Positions 16,616-23,741 of a stretch of 23,741 nucleotides of DNA are shown piece after piece. The translations under genes were made by a program, and so were the position numbers. The DNA lies in the NCBI GenBank assembly GCA_927911745.1, contig CAKMQF010000149.1:1-23741 (forward strand). Direction: 5' to 3'. The notes beneath the pieces were generated by a model. The model saw nothing but the letters and a program-made list of their open reading frames with translations. It did no database searches and was not told the DNA's origin. Source of the DNA: an uncultured Gemella sp. (GTDB lineage Bacteria > Bacillota > Bacilli > Staphylococcales > Gemellaceae). The stretch's first letter is position 1. Each line of letters starts with the position of its first letter.

Positions 16616-17548
16616 ATGAAAATTTTATTTGCAGGTGCAGGGGCGCTGGGTTCAAGATTTGGCTACATGTTATTTAAAAATAATGAAGATGTAACTTTTG
16701 TTGATACTTGGGGAGAACACGTTGAAAATATAAGAACTAAAGGATTGAAGGTCATTATTGATGATGTTGATTTAGGAAACTACTATATTCCTATTTATAG
16801 ACCAGAGCAGATTTCAGGGAAGTATGATGTTATTTTTGTAGCTACTAAATCAATGCAGTTAAGACCAATGTTAGATAGTGTGAAGCATCTTTTTCATGAG
16901 GATACTAAAATTGTTTGTATATTAAATGGTCTTGGGCATGTGGAGACACTAAAAGATTATGTGAAAGAAGAAAATATTTTAATAGGTGTTACTGTATGGA
17001 CTAGTGGTCTTGGTGGACCAGGAATATTGGAAGCTCATGGAACAGGAAAAATAGAATTAAAACAGGTTAAAGAAGTTAATCTAGAAAGAACATTGGATTT
17101 AGTAGAAAGATTTAACGATGCTGGATTAAATATTAAGTATTCAGCTGATACTTATCAATCTATTTGGCATAAAGCAGGATTAAACTGTGTATTAAATACT
17201 TATTGTACATTGATTGATTGTAATATAAATCAATATGGAAGTTTTGAAAAGAATCTTGAATTAACTAGAGCAGTTCTTAATGAAGTAACAGCAGTTGGTA
17301 GAGCAGAAGGGATAGATGTAAAACAAGAAATTATAGAAAATAATATAAAGAACTGTTTTCCTCTTGAAACTGCTGGAGCCCATTATCCATCATTATATCA
17401 AGATATGAAAAATGGACGTTTAACAGAAATTGATTTTTTAAATGGAGAAGTATCAAGATTAGGGAAAATACATAATATTCCAACTCCTGTTTGTGATGTT
17501 ATTACATTAATGATTCATTCTAAGGAGTTCATCAATAATAATAAATAA
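16616..17548 (+). CDS. Ketopantoate reductase family protein (PanE/ApbA)
   Basis: This family reduces 2-dehydropantoate to pantoate with NADPH in coenzyme A synthesis; relatives in lactic acid bacteria reduce branched-chain 2-keto acids to D-2-hydroxyacids. The 310-residue protein has the NADPH-binding GAGALGSRFG at residues 7-16, the ILNGLGHVE segment near 102-110, the catalytic Lys186 in SIWHKAGLNCVLN and the substrate-site HYPSLYQDMKNGRLTEIDFLNG with S259 and E271. Of two nearby ATGs (16610 and 16616), the second has AAGGAG at the proper 7-nt distance. It stands alone, with no panB or panC next to it, so a 2-hydroxyacid dehydrogenase role is a real alternative. Confidence 0.85.
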   Translation: MKILFAGAGALGSRFGYMLFKNNEDVTFVDTWGEHVENIRTKGLKVIIDDVDLGNYYIPIYRPEQISGKYDVIFVATKSMQLRPMLDSVKHLFHEDTKIVCILNGLGHVETLKDYVKEENILIGVTVWTSGLGGPGILEAHGTGKIELKQVKEVNLERTLDLVERFNDAGLNIKYSADTYQSIWHKAGLNCVLNTYCTLIDCNINQYGSFEKNLELTRAVLNEVTAVGRAEGIDVKQEIIENNIKNCFPLETAGAHYPSLYQDMKNGRLTEIDFLNGEVSRLGKIHNIPTPVCDVITLMIHSKEFINNNK

Positions 17549-17604
17549 TAGTATTATAAAAGGGATGCTAAAAGGCTCTAAGTGGAGAAATATCAATGTT
17601 TTAC

Positions 17605-17633
17605 TTGTATTTTTCTGTCAAAAAAGGTATAAT
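17605..17633 (+). promoter_or_regulatory. Promoter of yloU-fakA
   Basis: TTGTAT at 17605-17610, 17 bp, then a perfect TATAAT at 17628-17633. The transcript leader is about 38 nt. Confidence 0.6.
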
Positions 17634-17677
17634 AGTTCGTATGTTCAATTTGTCTATTTTTGAATAGGAGGAAAGAT

Positions 17678-18037
17678 ATGTCATTAGAAATTAATAATGA
17701 ATTTGGTCATGTTTCTATAAGTGATGATGTTATTGCATCAGTAGCTGGTGGAGCAGCTGTAAGTTGCTACGGAATTATAGGAATGGCTAGTAAAAATCAA
17801 GTTAAAGATGGAATTACAGAAATTTTACGTAAAGAAAATTACGCAAAAGGAATTAAAGTAAAAAAAGATGAAGATAAACTTGTTATTGATTTATATATAA
17901 TTGTTATGTATGGAACAAAAATTTCAGAAATAGCAAACAATGTTCAATCTTCAGTTAAATATCAAATAGAAAAAACACTAGGTGTTAAAGTAGATGAAAT
18001 TAACATTTACATTCAAGGCATCAAGGTAAATAAATAG
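17678..18037 (+). CDS. yloU: Asp23/Gls24-family protein YloU
   Basis: This 119-residue protein belongs to the Asp23/Gls24 (DUF322) family of small, mostly cytoplasmic proteins found near the membrane in Gram-positive bacteria. It shows the family start [21 protein letters not shown], the central [14 protein letters not shown] strand and the C-terminal [13 protein letters not shown]. The ATG at 17678 is chosen because AGGAGG lies 6 nt upstream; the frame is open earlier but without a site. It is directly followed by fakA with an 11-nt gap, the standard arrangement in Bacilli. The molecular role is not well defined; Asp23 of Staphylococcus is linked to cell wall stress. Confidence 0.92.
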   Translation: MSLEINNEFGHVSISDDVIASVAGGAAVSCYGIIGMASKNQVKDGITEILRKENYAKGIKVKKDEDKLVIDLYIIVMYGTKISEIANNVQSSVKYQIEKTLGVKVDEINIYIQGIKVNK

Positions 18038-18048
18038 GAGGAAAGATA

Positions 18049-19697
18049 GTGGAGAAAATTAACGGACTTGTTTTAGCTGAAATGATCGATTTAGGATCGA
18101 AAAATTTAGCTAAAAATGCAGAAAAAATAAACGCATTGAACGTTTTCCCTGTACCAGATGGTGATACAGGAACAAATATGAATCTTTCGATGTCATCAGG
18201 TGCAAAAGAAACGGCTGCAAATGTTGTTGAAAACATCGGTGAATTAGGTAAATCTTTTTCTAAAGGTTTATTAATGGGTGCACGTGGAAACTCTGGTGTT
18301 ATCCTTTCTCAACTATTTAGAGGGATGTCTCAACACATCGCTGATAAAAAGGAAGTTAATGCAAAAGAATTTGCAGAAGCTATTCAAAATGGTGTAAGTA
18401 TTGCATATAAAGCGATAATTAAACCTGTAGAAGGTACAATCCTAACAGTTGCACGTGAAGCTGCAGAAGCTGGAGTAAAAGCAGCTGAGAATACTACTTC
18501 TGTAGTAGAAGTAATGGAAGCTATATATGCTGAAGCCCAAGCGTCACTAAAAAGAACACCTGAATTATTACCAATCTTAAAAGAAGTTGGTGTAGTAGAT
18601 TCAGGAGGTCAAGGTCTTGTTTGTGTATATCAAGGATTTGTTGCTGCACTGAAAGGTGAAAAAATTGAAGGTTTAGAAGCGGTAGAAACTAATGTTGTTG
18701 ATATGCAATTTGAAGATGATCATGATATGGATTTCATGAGCCCAGAAGATATAGTATACGGATTCTGTACAGAATTCACTGTGCGTCTTGATAAAGAGAA
18801 AAAAGAATTTAATGAAGATAAATTCCGTGAAGATATGAGTAAATTTGGGGATTCATTATTAGTTATTTCTGATAGTGAGTATGTAAAAATTCATGTTCAC
18901 ACAGAAACTCCAGGAGATGTGTTCAACTATGGGCAACAATACGGAGAACTTATCAAAATTAAATCTGATAATATGAGAGAACAACACCGTGAAGTTCTTA
19001 GAAAACAAGAAGCTAAACAAGTGACTGCTCCAAAAGAGCTTAAAGAACAAGCGATGATTTCTATTTCTATGGGAGCTGGATTAAGTAAAGTTTTAACTTC
19101 TATGGGAGTTGATTATATCGTAGAAGGTGGACAAACGATGAATCCATCTACTGAAGATATTATGAAAGCTATAAAAGAAGTTAATGCTAAAAATATCTTT
19201 ATTTCCCTAATAATAAAAACATTCAACTTGCAGCAAAACAAGCTGCTGAGTTAGCGGAAGAAAATGTTTTTGTTGTTGAAAGTAAAACAGCACCTCAAGG
19301 ATTAGCTGCAGTAATGGTATACAATCCACAAGCAGCTGCTGAAGAAAACTTTGCAAATATGCAAGAAGTTTTATCTACAGTAAGTACTTTAGAAGTTACC
19401 CATGCTGTTCGTGATACTAACATTGAAGGTGTTGAAATTAAGAAAGATGAATTTATGGGAATTAGAAACGGTAAAATTGTAGTTTCTAATCTATCACTTA
19501 ATACAGTATTAGAAGAATTATTAGAAAAATCACTTGATGAAGATTCTGAAATTGTTACACTTTACCTTGGTGAAGAAAGTACTGAAGAATATACTGATTT
19601 CTTAGAGCAATTAATCGAAGAAAAATATCCTGATGTAGAAGTAGAACTTATTGAATCAGGACAACCAGTATATCCATATATTATTGGGGTTGAATAA
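18049..19697 (+). CDS. fakA: Fatty acid kinase catalytic subunit FakA (YloV, DhaL-like)
   Basis: FakA phosphorylates fatty acids held by FakB proteins so that exogenous fatty acids can enter phospholipid synthesis. The reconstructed protein is about 549 residues. The N-terminal DhaL/Dak2 kinase domain has the Mg-ATP site [13 protein letters not shown] at 33-45 and [16 protein letters not shown] near 80; the middle domain holds [13 protein letters not shown]; the C-terminal DegV-like domain ends YPYIIGVE. The start is GTG, behind AGGAGG with a 7-nt spacer. The frame breaks at the T3 at 19202-19204, which is one base short; restoring it gives [20 protein letters not shown], the conserved core. 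Two separated frames (to 19254 and from 19314) are therefore one gene. Confidence 0.92.
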
Positions 19698-19717
19698 TAA
19701 TTAAATGTTAAATTAAA

Positions 19718-19754
19718 AAAGTAGCATTAGTCTAAAATAGATTAATGCTACTTT
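19718..19754 (+). terminator. Hairpin terminator after fakA
   Basis: AAAGTAGCATTAGTCTA pairs with TAGATTAATGCTACTTT around a 3-nt loop with one mismatch. It is a very stable stem. The T-tail is short, so termination may be partial. Confidence 0.75.
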
Positions 19755-19784
19755 AAAGTTGATAGAGTAAAATATCAATATACT

Positions 19785-19819
19785 AATCATAAGGCATTAA
19801 AGTAAAATAGATTATGATT
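19785..19819. repeat. Inverted repeat just before the cvpA ribosome binding site
   Basis: AATCATAA at 19785-19792 is the exact complement of TTATGATT at 19812-19819, with the GGAAAGGAG of cvpA starting right after. It might be an operator or a weak stem near the start site; chance is possible in such AT-rich DNA. Confidence 0.25.
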
Positions 19820-19833
19820 GGAAAGGAGAAAAC

Positions 19834-20367
19834 ATGGTTGATATAATTATTGCATTATTATTAGCTGCAGGTGCGTACTTAGGATACAAACGTGGGTTAA
19901 TAATGCAAATTTTTTATCTAGGAACAATTGTAATTGGTTATGTAGTATCAATGTTATTCAGTTCAAGACTAGCATATTTATTTACAAGTATGATACCAAT
20001 TCCAACTGATGTTACAGATGGTTTAGAAGGAATATATAAAGGATTAAATATTCCAACTGCATATTACCGAATAGTGTCATTTATTGTATTGTTTATTGTA
20101 ATTCGATTAATAATACAAATACTAGCACAAACATTAGGAGTTGTTAGAAAATTACCGTTAATAAAAATAACGGATAGATATTTAGGGGCTATTTTAGGAT
20201 TTGTGGAAATCTATTTAATAGTTTTCGTAGTATTATATTTAGTAACAGTATTGCCTACACCGGACTGGAAGATAGCGATATTTAAAGATTCAGTGTTACC
20301 AGACTATATAATACAAAATACACCAGTGTTATCTAAACAGTTTATTAGTTTATTCTTTAATAAATAA
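19834..20367 (+). CDS. CvpA/YshB-family membrane protein
   Basis: This 177-residue protein has four membrane helices and belongs to the CvpA family, named after a protein needed for colicin V production in E. coli; its function in Bacilli is unclear. Family features are VDIIIALLLAAGAYLGYKRG at the N terminus, with the conserved G-Y-x-R-G turn, and the helix ending TDRYLGAILGFVEIYLIV. GAAAGGAG precedes the ATG. It lies upstream of mutS2, as yshB does in Bacillus subtilis, but a strong terminator separates the two here and polX is missing between them. The frame is intact. Confidence 0.87.
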   Translation: MVDIIIALLLAAGAYLGYKRGLIMQIFYLGTIVIGYVVSMLFSSRLAYLFTSMIPIPTDVTDGLEGIYKGLNIPTAYYRIVSFIVLFIVIRLIIQILAQTLGVVRKLPLIKITDRYLGAILGFVEIYLIVFVVLYLVTVLPTPDWKIAIFKDSVLPDYIIQNTPVLSKQFISLFFNK

Positions 20368-20374
20368 TAGAAAG

Positions 20375-20405
20375 AATCGGAGTACGTAAAGTACTTCGAT
20401 TTTTT
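20375..20405 (+). terminator. Terminator of cvpA
   Basis: AATCGGAGTAC, a 5-nt loop, GTACTTCGATT and a T-run, with one G-U pair. Confidence 0.88.
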
Positions 20406-20443
20406 GTAAACTTAAACCAGATTATGATTTTAATCGAAAGAAA

Positions 20444-20472
20444 TTGTTTAATGCTTGTATTTAGTGTATAAT
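20444..20472 (+). promoter_or_regulatory. Promoter of mutS2
   Basis: TTGTTT at 20444-20449, a 17-bp spacer ending in TG, and a perfect TATAAT at 20467-20472. Confidence 0.6.
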
Positions 20473-20528
20473 AGTTTGTGTTATAAAAAGATAAAGCATG
20501 TAAATTAGATAGAAGGAGTGAGATTAGA

Positions 20529-22870
20529 TTGAATAAAATTACTCAAAAGAAACTTAATTTAGACCTAGTTTTAAAAGATATAGAGAAATATTGTTTTTCA
20601 GAGTTATCTTATGAAAAAATAAAAAATTTAGAATATATAACAAATTATGAGAAGTTAGTAGAAGTTCATAAAGAAAACGAAGAAGGATATGACTTACTAA
20701 GAAAATATCCGAATGAATTCAAATTAAAAATATTTGATTATAATGCCAGTGTTAAAAAAGCTAAAATTGATAGTGTTCTTTCAGAAAAGGAACTCTTCCA
20801 TATATTAAGAAATATTATAACTTATGATAGATTTTCTAGAAGATTTGAGAATATTAAATTACAAGAACATGCTAACTATCCTAGTTTAACAAAATATGTA
20901 GTTAAACTAGATGATTTTAGTGATCTTGAAAGATATCTAGATAGAATAATAGATGAGGATGGTTATATAAGACCAGACGCTTCGTTAGAACTGAAAAATA
21001 TCAAAGTAAATATTTCTAAGTTAAAAAACAAAAGTGATCAAATTTTAAAAAATATCTTACGTTCAAATGTTAAAAAATTAACTGAAGCAATTGTTACAAA
21101 GAGAAATGATCGTGATGTTATTTTAGTAAAACCAGAATATAAAAATGATTTTGGTGGAATTATCCATGATGAGAGTGCTTCGGGTAATACTTTTTACGTT
21201 GAACCAAAAGAAAATGTAGAGATTAATAATGAAATTGGTATACTGAAACGTAAAGAAAGAGAAGAAATACTTAGAATTCTAAAAGAAGCTTCAGAAGTTA
21301 TTAAAGAAAAAGCTGATGAACTTATAAATTCACTTTGGAACTTCTCACAAATAGAGTTTATTTTTTCTAAAATGAACTTTTGTTCTAGAAATGGCTTTAA
21401 TAAACAAAACATAGTAAATTCACAAGAACTTAATCTAAAGAAAGCATATAATCCATTAATTGATAAAAGATATAGTTGTGAAAAATGATGTTATTATAGA
21501 TAATAAAGGAAATTCACTAATAATAACTGGTCCTAACACTGGAGGTAAGACTGTAATATTAAAAACAGTTGGATTATGTGTGTACTTATCACATTTAGGA
21601 TTTTATATTCCAGCATTAGAGGAATCAACAGTCGGATTTTTTGAAGATGTATTTGTAGATGTGGGAGATGAGCAATCAATTGAGAATAACTTATCTACCT
21701 TTTCTTCACATATGACTAATATAATTGATATATTAAATAAAACAAATGATAAGAGTATTATTCTATTAGATGAATTATGTTCAGGAACTGATCCGAGTGA
21801 AGGTGCTGTGTTATCAATTGCGTTATTAGAGAAATTCAAGAATCTAAATGCAACGATGTTATGTACAACGCACTACCCAGAAATTAAAAACTATTGTTTC
21901 GAATCAGAGTATTATAAAAACTCATCTATGGAATTCGATTTTGAGAAATTAAAGCCAACTTATAGATTTATTATAGGCTTACCAGGAAAATCTAATGCAA
22001 TAAATATTTCTGCTAAACTAGGTCTAGAGCAATCTATTATAGATGAAGCGAGTTCGTTATTAGAAGTTAATACAAAAGAGAACAATCTCTTCATAGATAA
22101 ACTATCGGAAAGTATTAGAGAATACGATTATAAATTAGAATATATAAATAAATCTTTAGATGAAATTGATGAAGTTAAAGAAACTCTTGAAACTAACCTA
22201 CAGAAATATGAAGAATATAAAGAAAGTCTATATAATGATTTAAGTCTAGAATTAAATAAAGAAATAGAAGAGAAAAAAGAAGAGATGCTTGAAATTTATA
22301 AAGAATTTAAAGATAATACTTCTTTAAAACAGCATGAACTTAATGAATTACTTCATTCTATGGATAAGAGCAAGAATAAAATTAAACTACAAAGAAAATT
22401 AGAAAGTCAACCTAAATTTAATAATAGTGAAATACAGGTTGGTGATGATGTTCTCGTACTAAGTTATAATCAAAGAGCTACTGTATTAGAAATTTCAGGA
22501 AATACCCTACAAATTAAAATGGGGGCTATGAAACTAAATATTAAGAAAAAAGAAGTTAGAAAAATTGATAGTGAACCAGAAGTTGCTAAACGTTATGTAA
22601 GCACAAGTAGTGTAAGTAGTAAAAAAGTGGGTATTGATATCAACGTAATAGGATTAAATACAGAAGAAGCTATAAGAGAGATTGAAAATTACATGGATAA
22701 AGTAATACTTCAAGGTTATGATACATTTACTATTATTCATGGTTTAGGTTCTGGTATACTACGTAAAAATATCGGAGAATACCTTAAAAATAATAGGATA
22801 TGTAGCTAGCTATAGAACCGGAGGGCAAAATGAAGGTGGAATGGGAGCTACTGTGGTTGAGATGAAATAA
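20529..22870 (+). CDS. mutS2: MutS2 ATPase / Smr-domain protein
   Basis: MutS2 recognises collided ribosomes and branched DNA; it splits ribosomes and limits recombination. The reconstructed protein is about 780 residues, the normal size. After the clamp region comes the ATPase domain with Walker A TGPNTGGKTV and Walker B IILLDELCSGTDP, then a long charged coiled coil, a KOW-like segment (VGDDVLVLSYNQRATVLEI) and a C-terminal Smr domain. The Smr HGxGxG motif is kept (HGLGSG), but the LDLRG motif reads INVIG. The start is a TTG at 20529, 10 nt after AAGGAG; it fits the family N terminus. The frame is broken at A4 21465-21468 (one extra) and at an extra A at 22798; repair restores RYVASYRTGG and the terminal GATVVEMK. 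Confidence 0.92.
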
Positions 22871-22911
22871 AAGGTTAAGTTGGATTAAATTCCAACCTAA
22901 CCTTATTTTTT
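22871..22911. terminator. Bidirectional terminator between mutS2 and the acetyltransferase
   Basis: AAGGTTAAGTTGGA pairs with TCCAACCTAACCTT with one mismatch around a 6-nt loop, followed by ATTTTTT on the plus strand and TTTTATTT on the minus strand. The right arm reaches the acetyltransferase stop codon. Confidence 0.9.
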
Positions 22912-23413
22912 ATATATCCAATATCTTAATGTAGTTCTAGATTCATCTACTACCTCGTTTTCTAAAATACCGCCACATGATTCAATAGTACGTTTTGAAG
23001 CTATATTATTTTTATCACAAGTAATTAGAATTTTCTCTAGACCGAGTGAAAATAAGAATTCAGAAGTGTAGTTTAGCATTTTTTTTACCATAACCTTTTC
23101 TTCTCTCTGATTTTCTAACACTATAGCCTATATGGCCACCAAAATTTAATAGATAATCATTAAGTTCATGTCTTCCATTAATAATACCGACAATCCTATC
23201 ATTAACTAGTGCAAAAAAAGTATGAGCAGTAACAAATCCTGGAGTGACTGTTTCCTTATACTTAGTATTTTCTACAAACTTTACCCATTCAGGGATAGAT
23301 AAAGCAGTCATATTAGCTGCACCTTGAATGATTTCATTATTAAGAACAAATTCTTCTTTGTAATCTAATATTTGTTCAAAAGTAACATCTTTAGGTTCTT
23401 TAAAAATAATCAT
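22903..23413 (-). CDS. GNAT-family N-acetyltransferase
   Basis: GNAT enzymes transfer acetyl from acetyl-CoA to amines. The reconstructed protein is about 169 residues. It has the beta-strand FALVNDRIVGIINGRH, the acetyl-CoA pyrophosphate loop region GYSVRKSERRKGYGKKML (the R-x-x-G-x-G/A motif as RRKGYG), the LEKILITCDKNNIASKRTIE segment and a C-terminal GGILENEV strand. This is typical of RimJ/RimL-like acetyltransferases with unknown substrate. The ATG at 23413-23411 has AAGGAGG upstream. The T8 at 23079-23086 (A8 in the coding strand) has one base too many and splits the frame into two overlapping parts. It faces mutS2 across a shared terminator. Confidence 0.85.
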
Positions 23414-23443
23414 AAAAAATCCTCCTTATACTATGTTATTTAT

Positions 23444-23472
23444 ATAATATCGCAACAGAATTTTATTGTAAA
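23444..23472 (-). promoter_or_regulatory. Promoter of the acetyltransferase
   Basis: On the minus strand TTTACA (23472-23467), a 17-bp spacer and TATTAT (23449-23444). Confidence 0.7.
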
Positions 23473-23492
23473 TAGAAAAGAGGAAGAAATAT

Positions 23493-23522
23493 TGAAAAAA
23501 AATGAAAAATTATGAAAAATAA
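23493..23522 (+). promoter_or_regulatory. Phased A-tracts upstream of P1 (UP-element-like)
   Basis: TGAAAAA-type tracts begin at 23493, 23503 and 23513, exactly 10 bp apart, and end at the -35 element of P1. Such helically phased A-tracts bend DNA, and AT-rich UP elements stimulate rRNA promoters through the polymerase alpha subunit. Confidence 0.55.
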
Positions 23523-23524
23523 TG

Positions 23525-23553
23525 TTGACAAGAAATAAAGATAATGATAGAAT
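23525..23553 (+). promoter_or_regulatory. Tandem strong promoter P1 (probable rRNA/tRNA operon)
   Basis: Perfect TTGACA at 23525-23530, a 17-bp spacer and TAGAAT at 23548-23553. The likely start is G23561, the first base of a hairpin. No open frame with a ribosome binding site follows within the window, which fits a stable-RNA operon. Confidence 0.7.
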
Positions 23554-23560
23554 AGTAAAA

Positions 23561-23579
23561 GTCTTCTTAAGGAGAAGAC
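23561..23579 (+). other. Hairpin at the predicted 5' end of the P1 transcript
   Basis: GTCTTCT at 23561-23567 pairs with AGAAGAC at 23573-23579. It would sit at the very start of the P1 RNA. There is no T-run, so it is not a terminator. Confidence 0.6.
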
Positions 23580-23632
23580 GAACAATCAAACATTTCAAAA
23601 TATTAAATAGTTAAGAAATTATAAAAAAGTTC

Positions 23633-23661
23633 TTGACAAAATATAAAAGAAATGATAAACT
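23633..23661 (+). promoter_or_regulatory. Tandem strong promoter P2 (probable rRNA/tRNA operon)
   Basis: Perfect TTGACA at 23633-23638, a 17-bp spacer and TAAACT at 23656-23661. It lies exactly 108 bp after P1 and shares its spacer ending AATGATA and the downstream TAAAAGTCTT. Confidence 0.7.
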
Positions 23662-23668
23662 TATAAAA

Positions 23669-23741
23669 GTCTTGAAGAAAGACAAACTCAATTATTTCAA
23701 CGAAGTAAACGGTTCAAAAGTTTTTAAAAAATATAAAAAAC
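23669..23741 (+). other. P2 leader with 5' hairpin, continuing beyond the window
   Basis: GTCTT at 23669-23673 pairs with AAGAC at 23679-23683, placed at the same distance from the -10 element as in P1. The remaining bases are AT-rich and hold no ORF. The leader probably continues into a 16S rRNA or tRNA gene outside the window; this is inferred. Confidence 0.45.

Noticed and set aside
17549..17604. Terminator after the panE-like gene
   Set aside because: No convincing stem followed by a T-run was found, so the end of this transcript is unknown.

Overview
The window is low-GC DNA (about 30% GC by eye) from a Gram-positive Bacilli chromosome. The evidence is consistent: AGGAGG-type ribosome binding sites, TTG and GTG starts, a type B (Bacillus-class) RNase P RNA, a short rpoZ next to gmk, TcyP, YloU/FakA, CvpA and MutS2, and CodY-box-like sites. 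A Gemella-like or other Bacillales member is my best guess from gene content, but this cannot be proven from one window. It is ordinary housekeeping chromosome with one insertion sequence at the left edge and a probable stable-RNA operon starting at the right edge.

Layout. 1-183: 5' end of a minus-strand ISL3-like transposase with its leader. 299-1817: CodY-box-like site, promoter, branched-chain amino acid importer brnQ, terminator. 1827-4358: an operon of a very divergent ABC ATPase, its membrane partner and a TerC-family manganese exporter. 4384-7163: rqcH (ribosome rescue) followed by azlC-azlD (branched-chain amino acid export). 7233-8125: gmk-rpoZ. 8138-8601: rnpB. 8614-10321: a ypsC-like rRNA methyltransferase and an Rrf2 regulator, facing a flavodoxin across a shared terminator. 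10929-12532: small ORF and cystine importer tcyP. 12683-15319: mnmG-rsmG. 15359-17548: an orphan PTS IIC/PfoR-like membrane protein and a PanE-family reductase. 17605-19754: yloU-fakA. 19834-22911: cvpA, then mutS2. 22903-23413: minus-strand GNAT acetyltransferase. 23493-23741: phased A-tracts and two tandem strong promoters with near-duplicate 5' hairpins, which look like the start of an rRNA or tRNA operon.

Gene order supports the identifications. rnpB followed by ypsC, gmk followed by rpoZ, yloU followed by fakA, cvpA near mutS2, and mnmG overlapping rsmG are all arrangements known from Bacillus and relatives. Almost every transcription unit is closed by a clear rho-independent terminator, and most start with a TTGACA/TATAAT-like promoter with 17-bp spacing.

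A striking property is about 17 single-base disruptions spread over ten otherwise well-conserved genes (ABC ATPase, permease, rqcH, azlC, ypsC, rrf2, a small ORF, fakA, mutS2, GNAT). Most are plus or minus one base in A or T runs. I read these mainly as sequencing or assembly errors, and annotate each gene at its full reconstructed length. The points with most biological interest are the ABC ATPase that lacks every recognisable catalytic motif, the leader of the transposase in which an 11-bp inverted repeat can hide the ribosome binding site only in read-through transcripts, the loss of the LDLR motif in the MutS2 Smr domain, and the duplicated promoter-hairpin module at the right edge.
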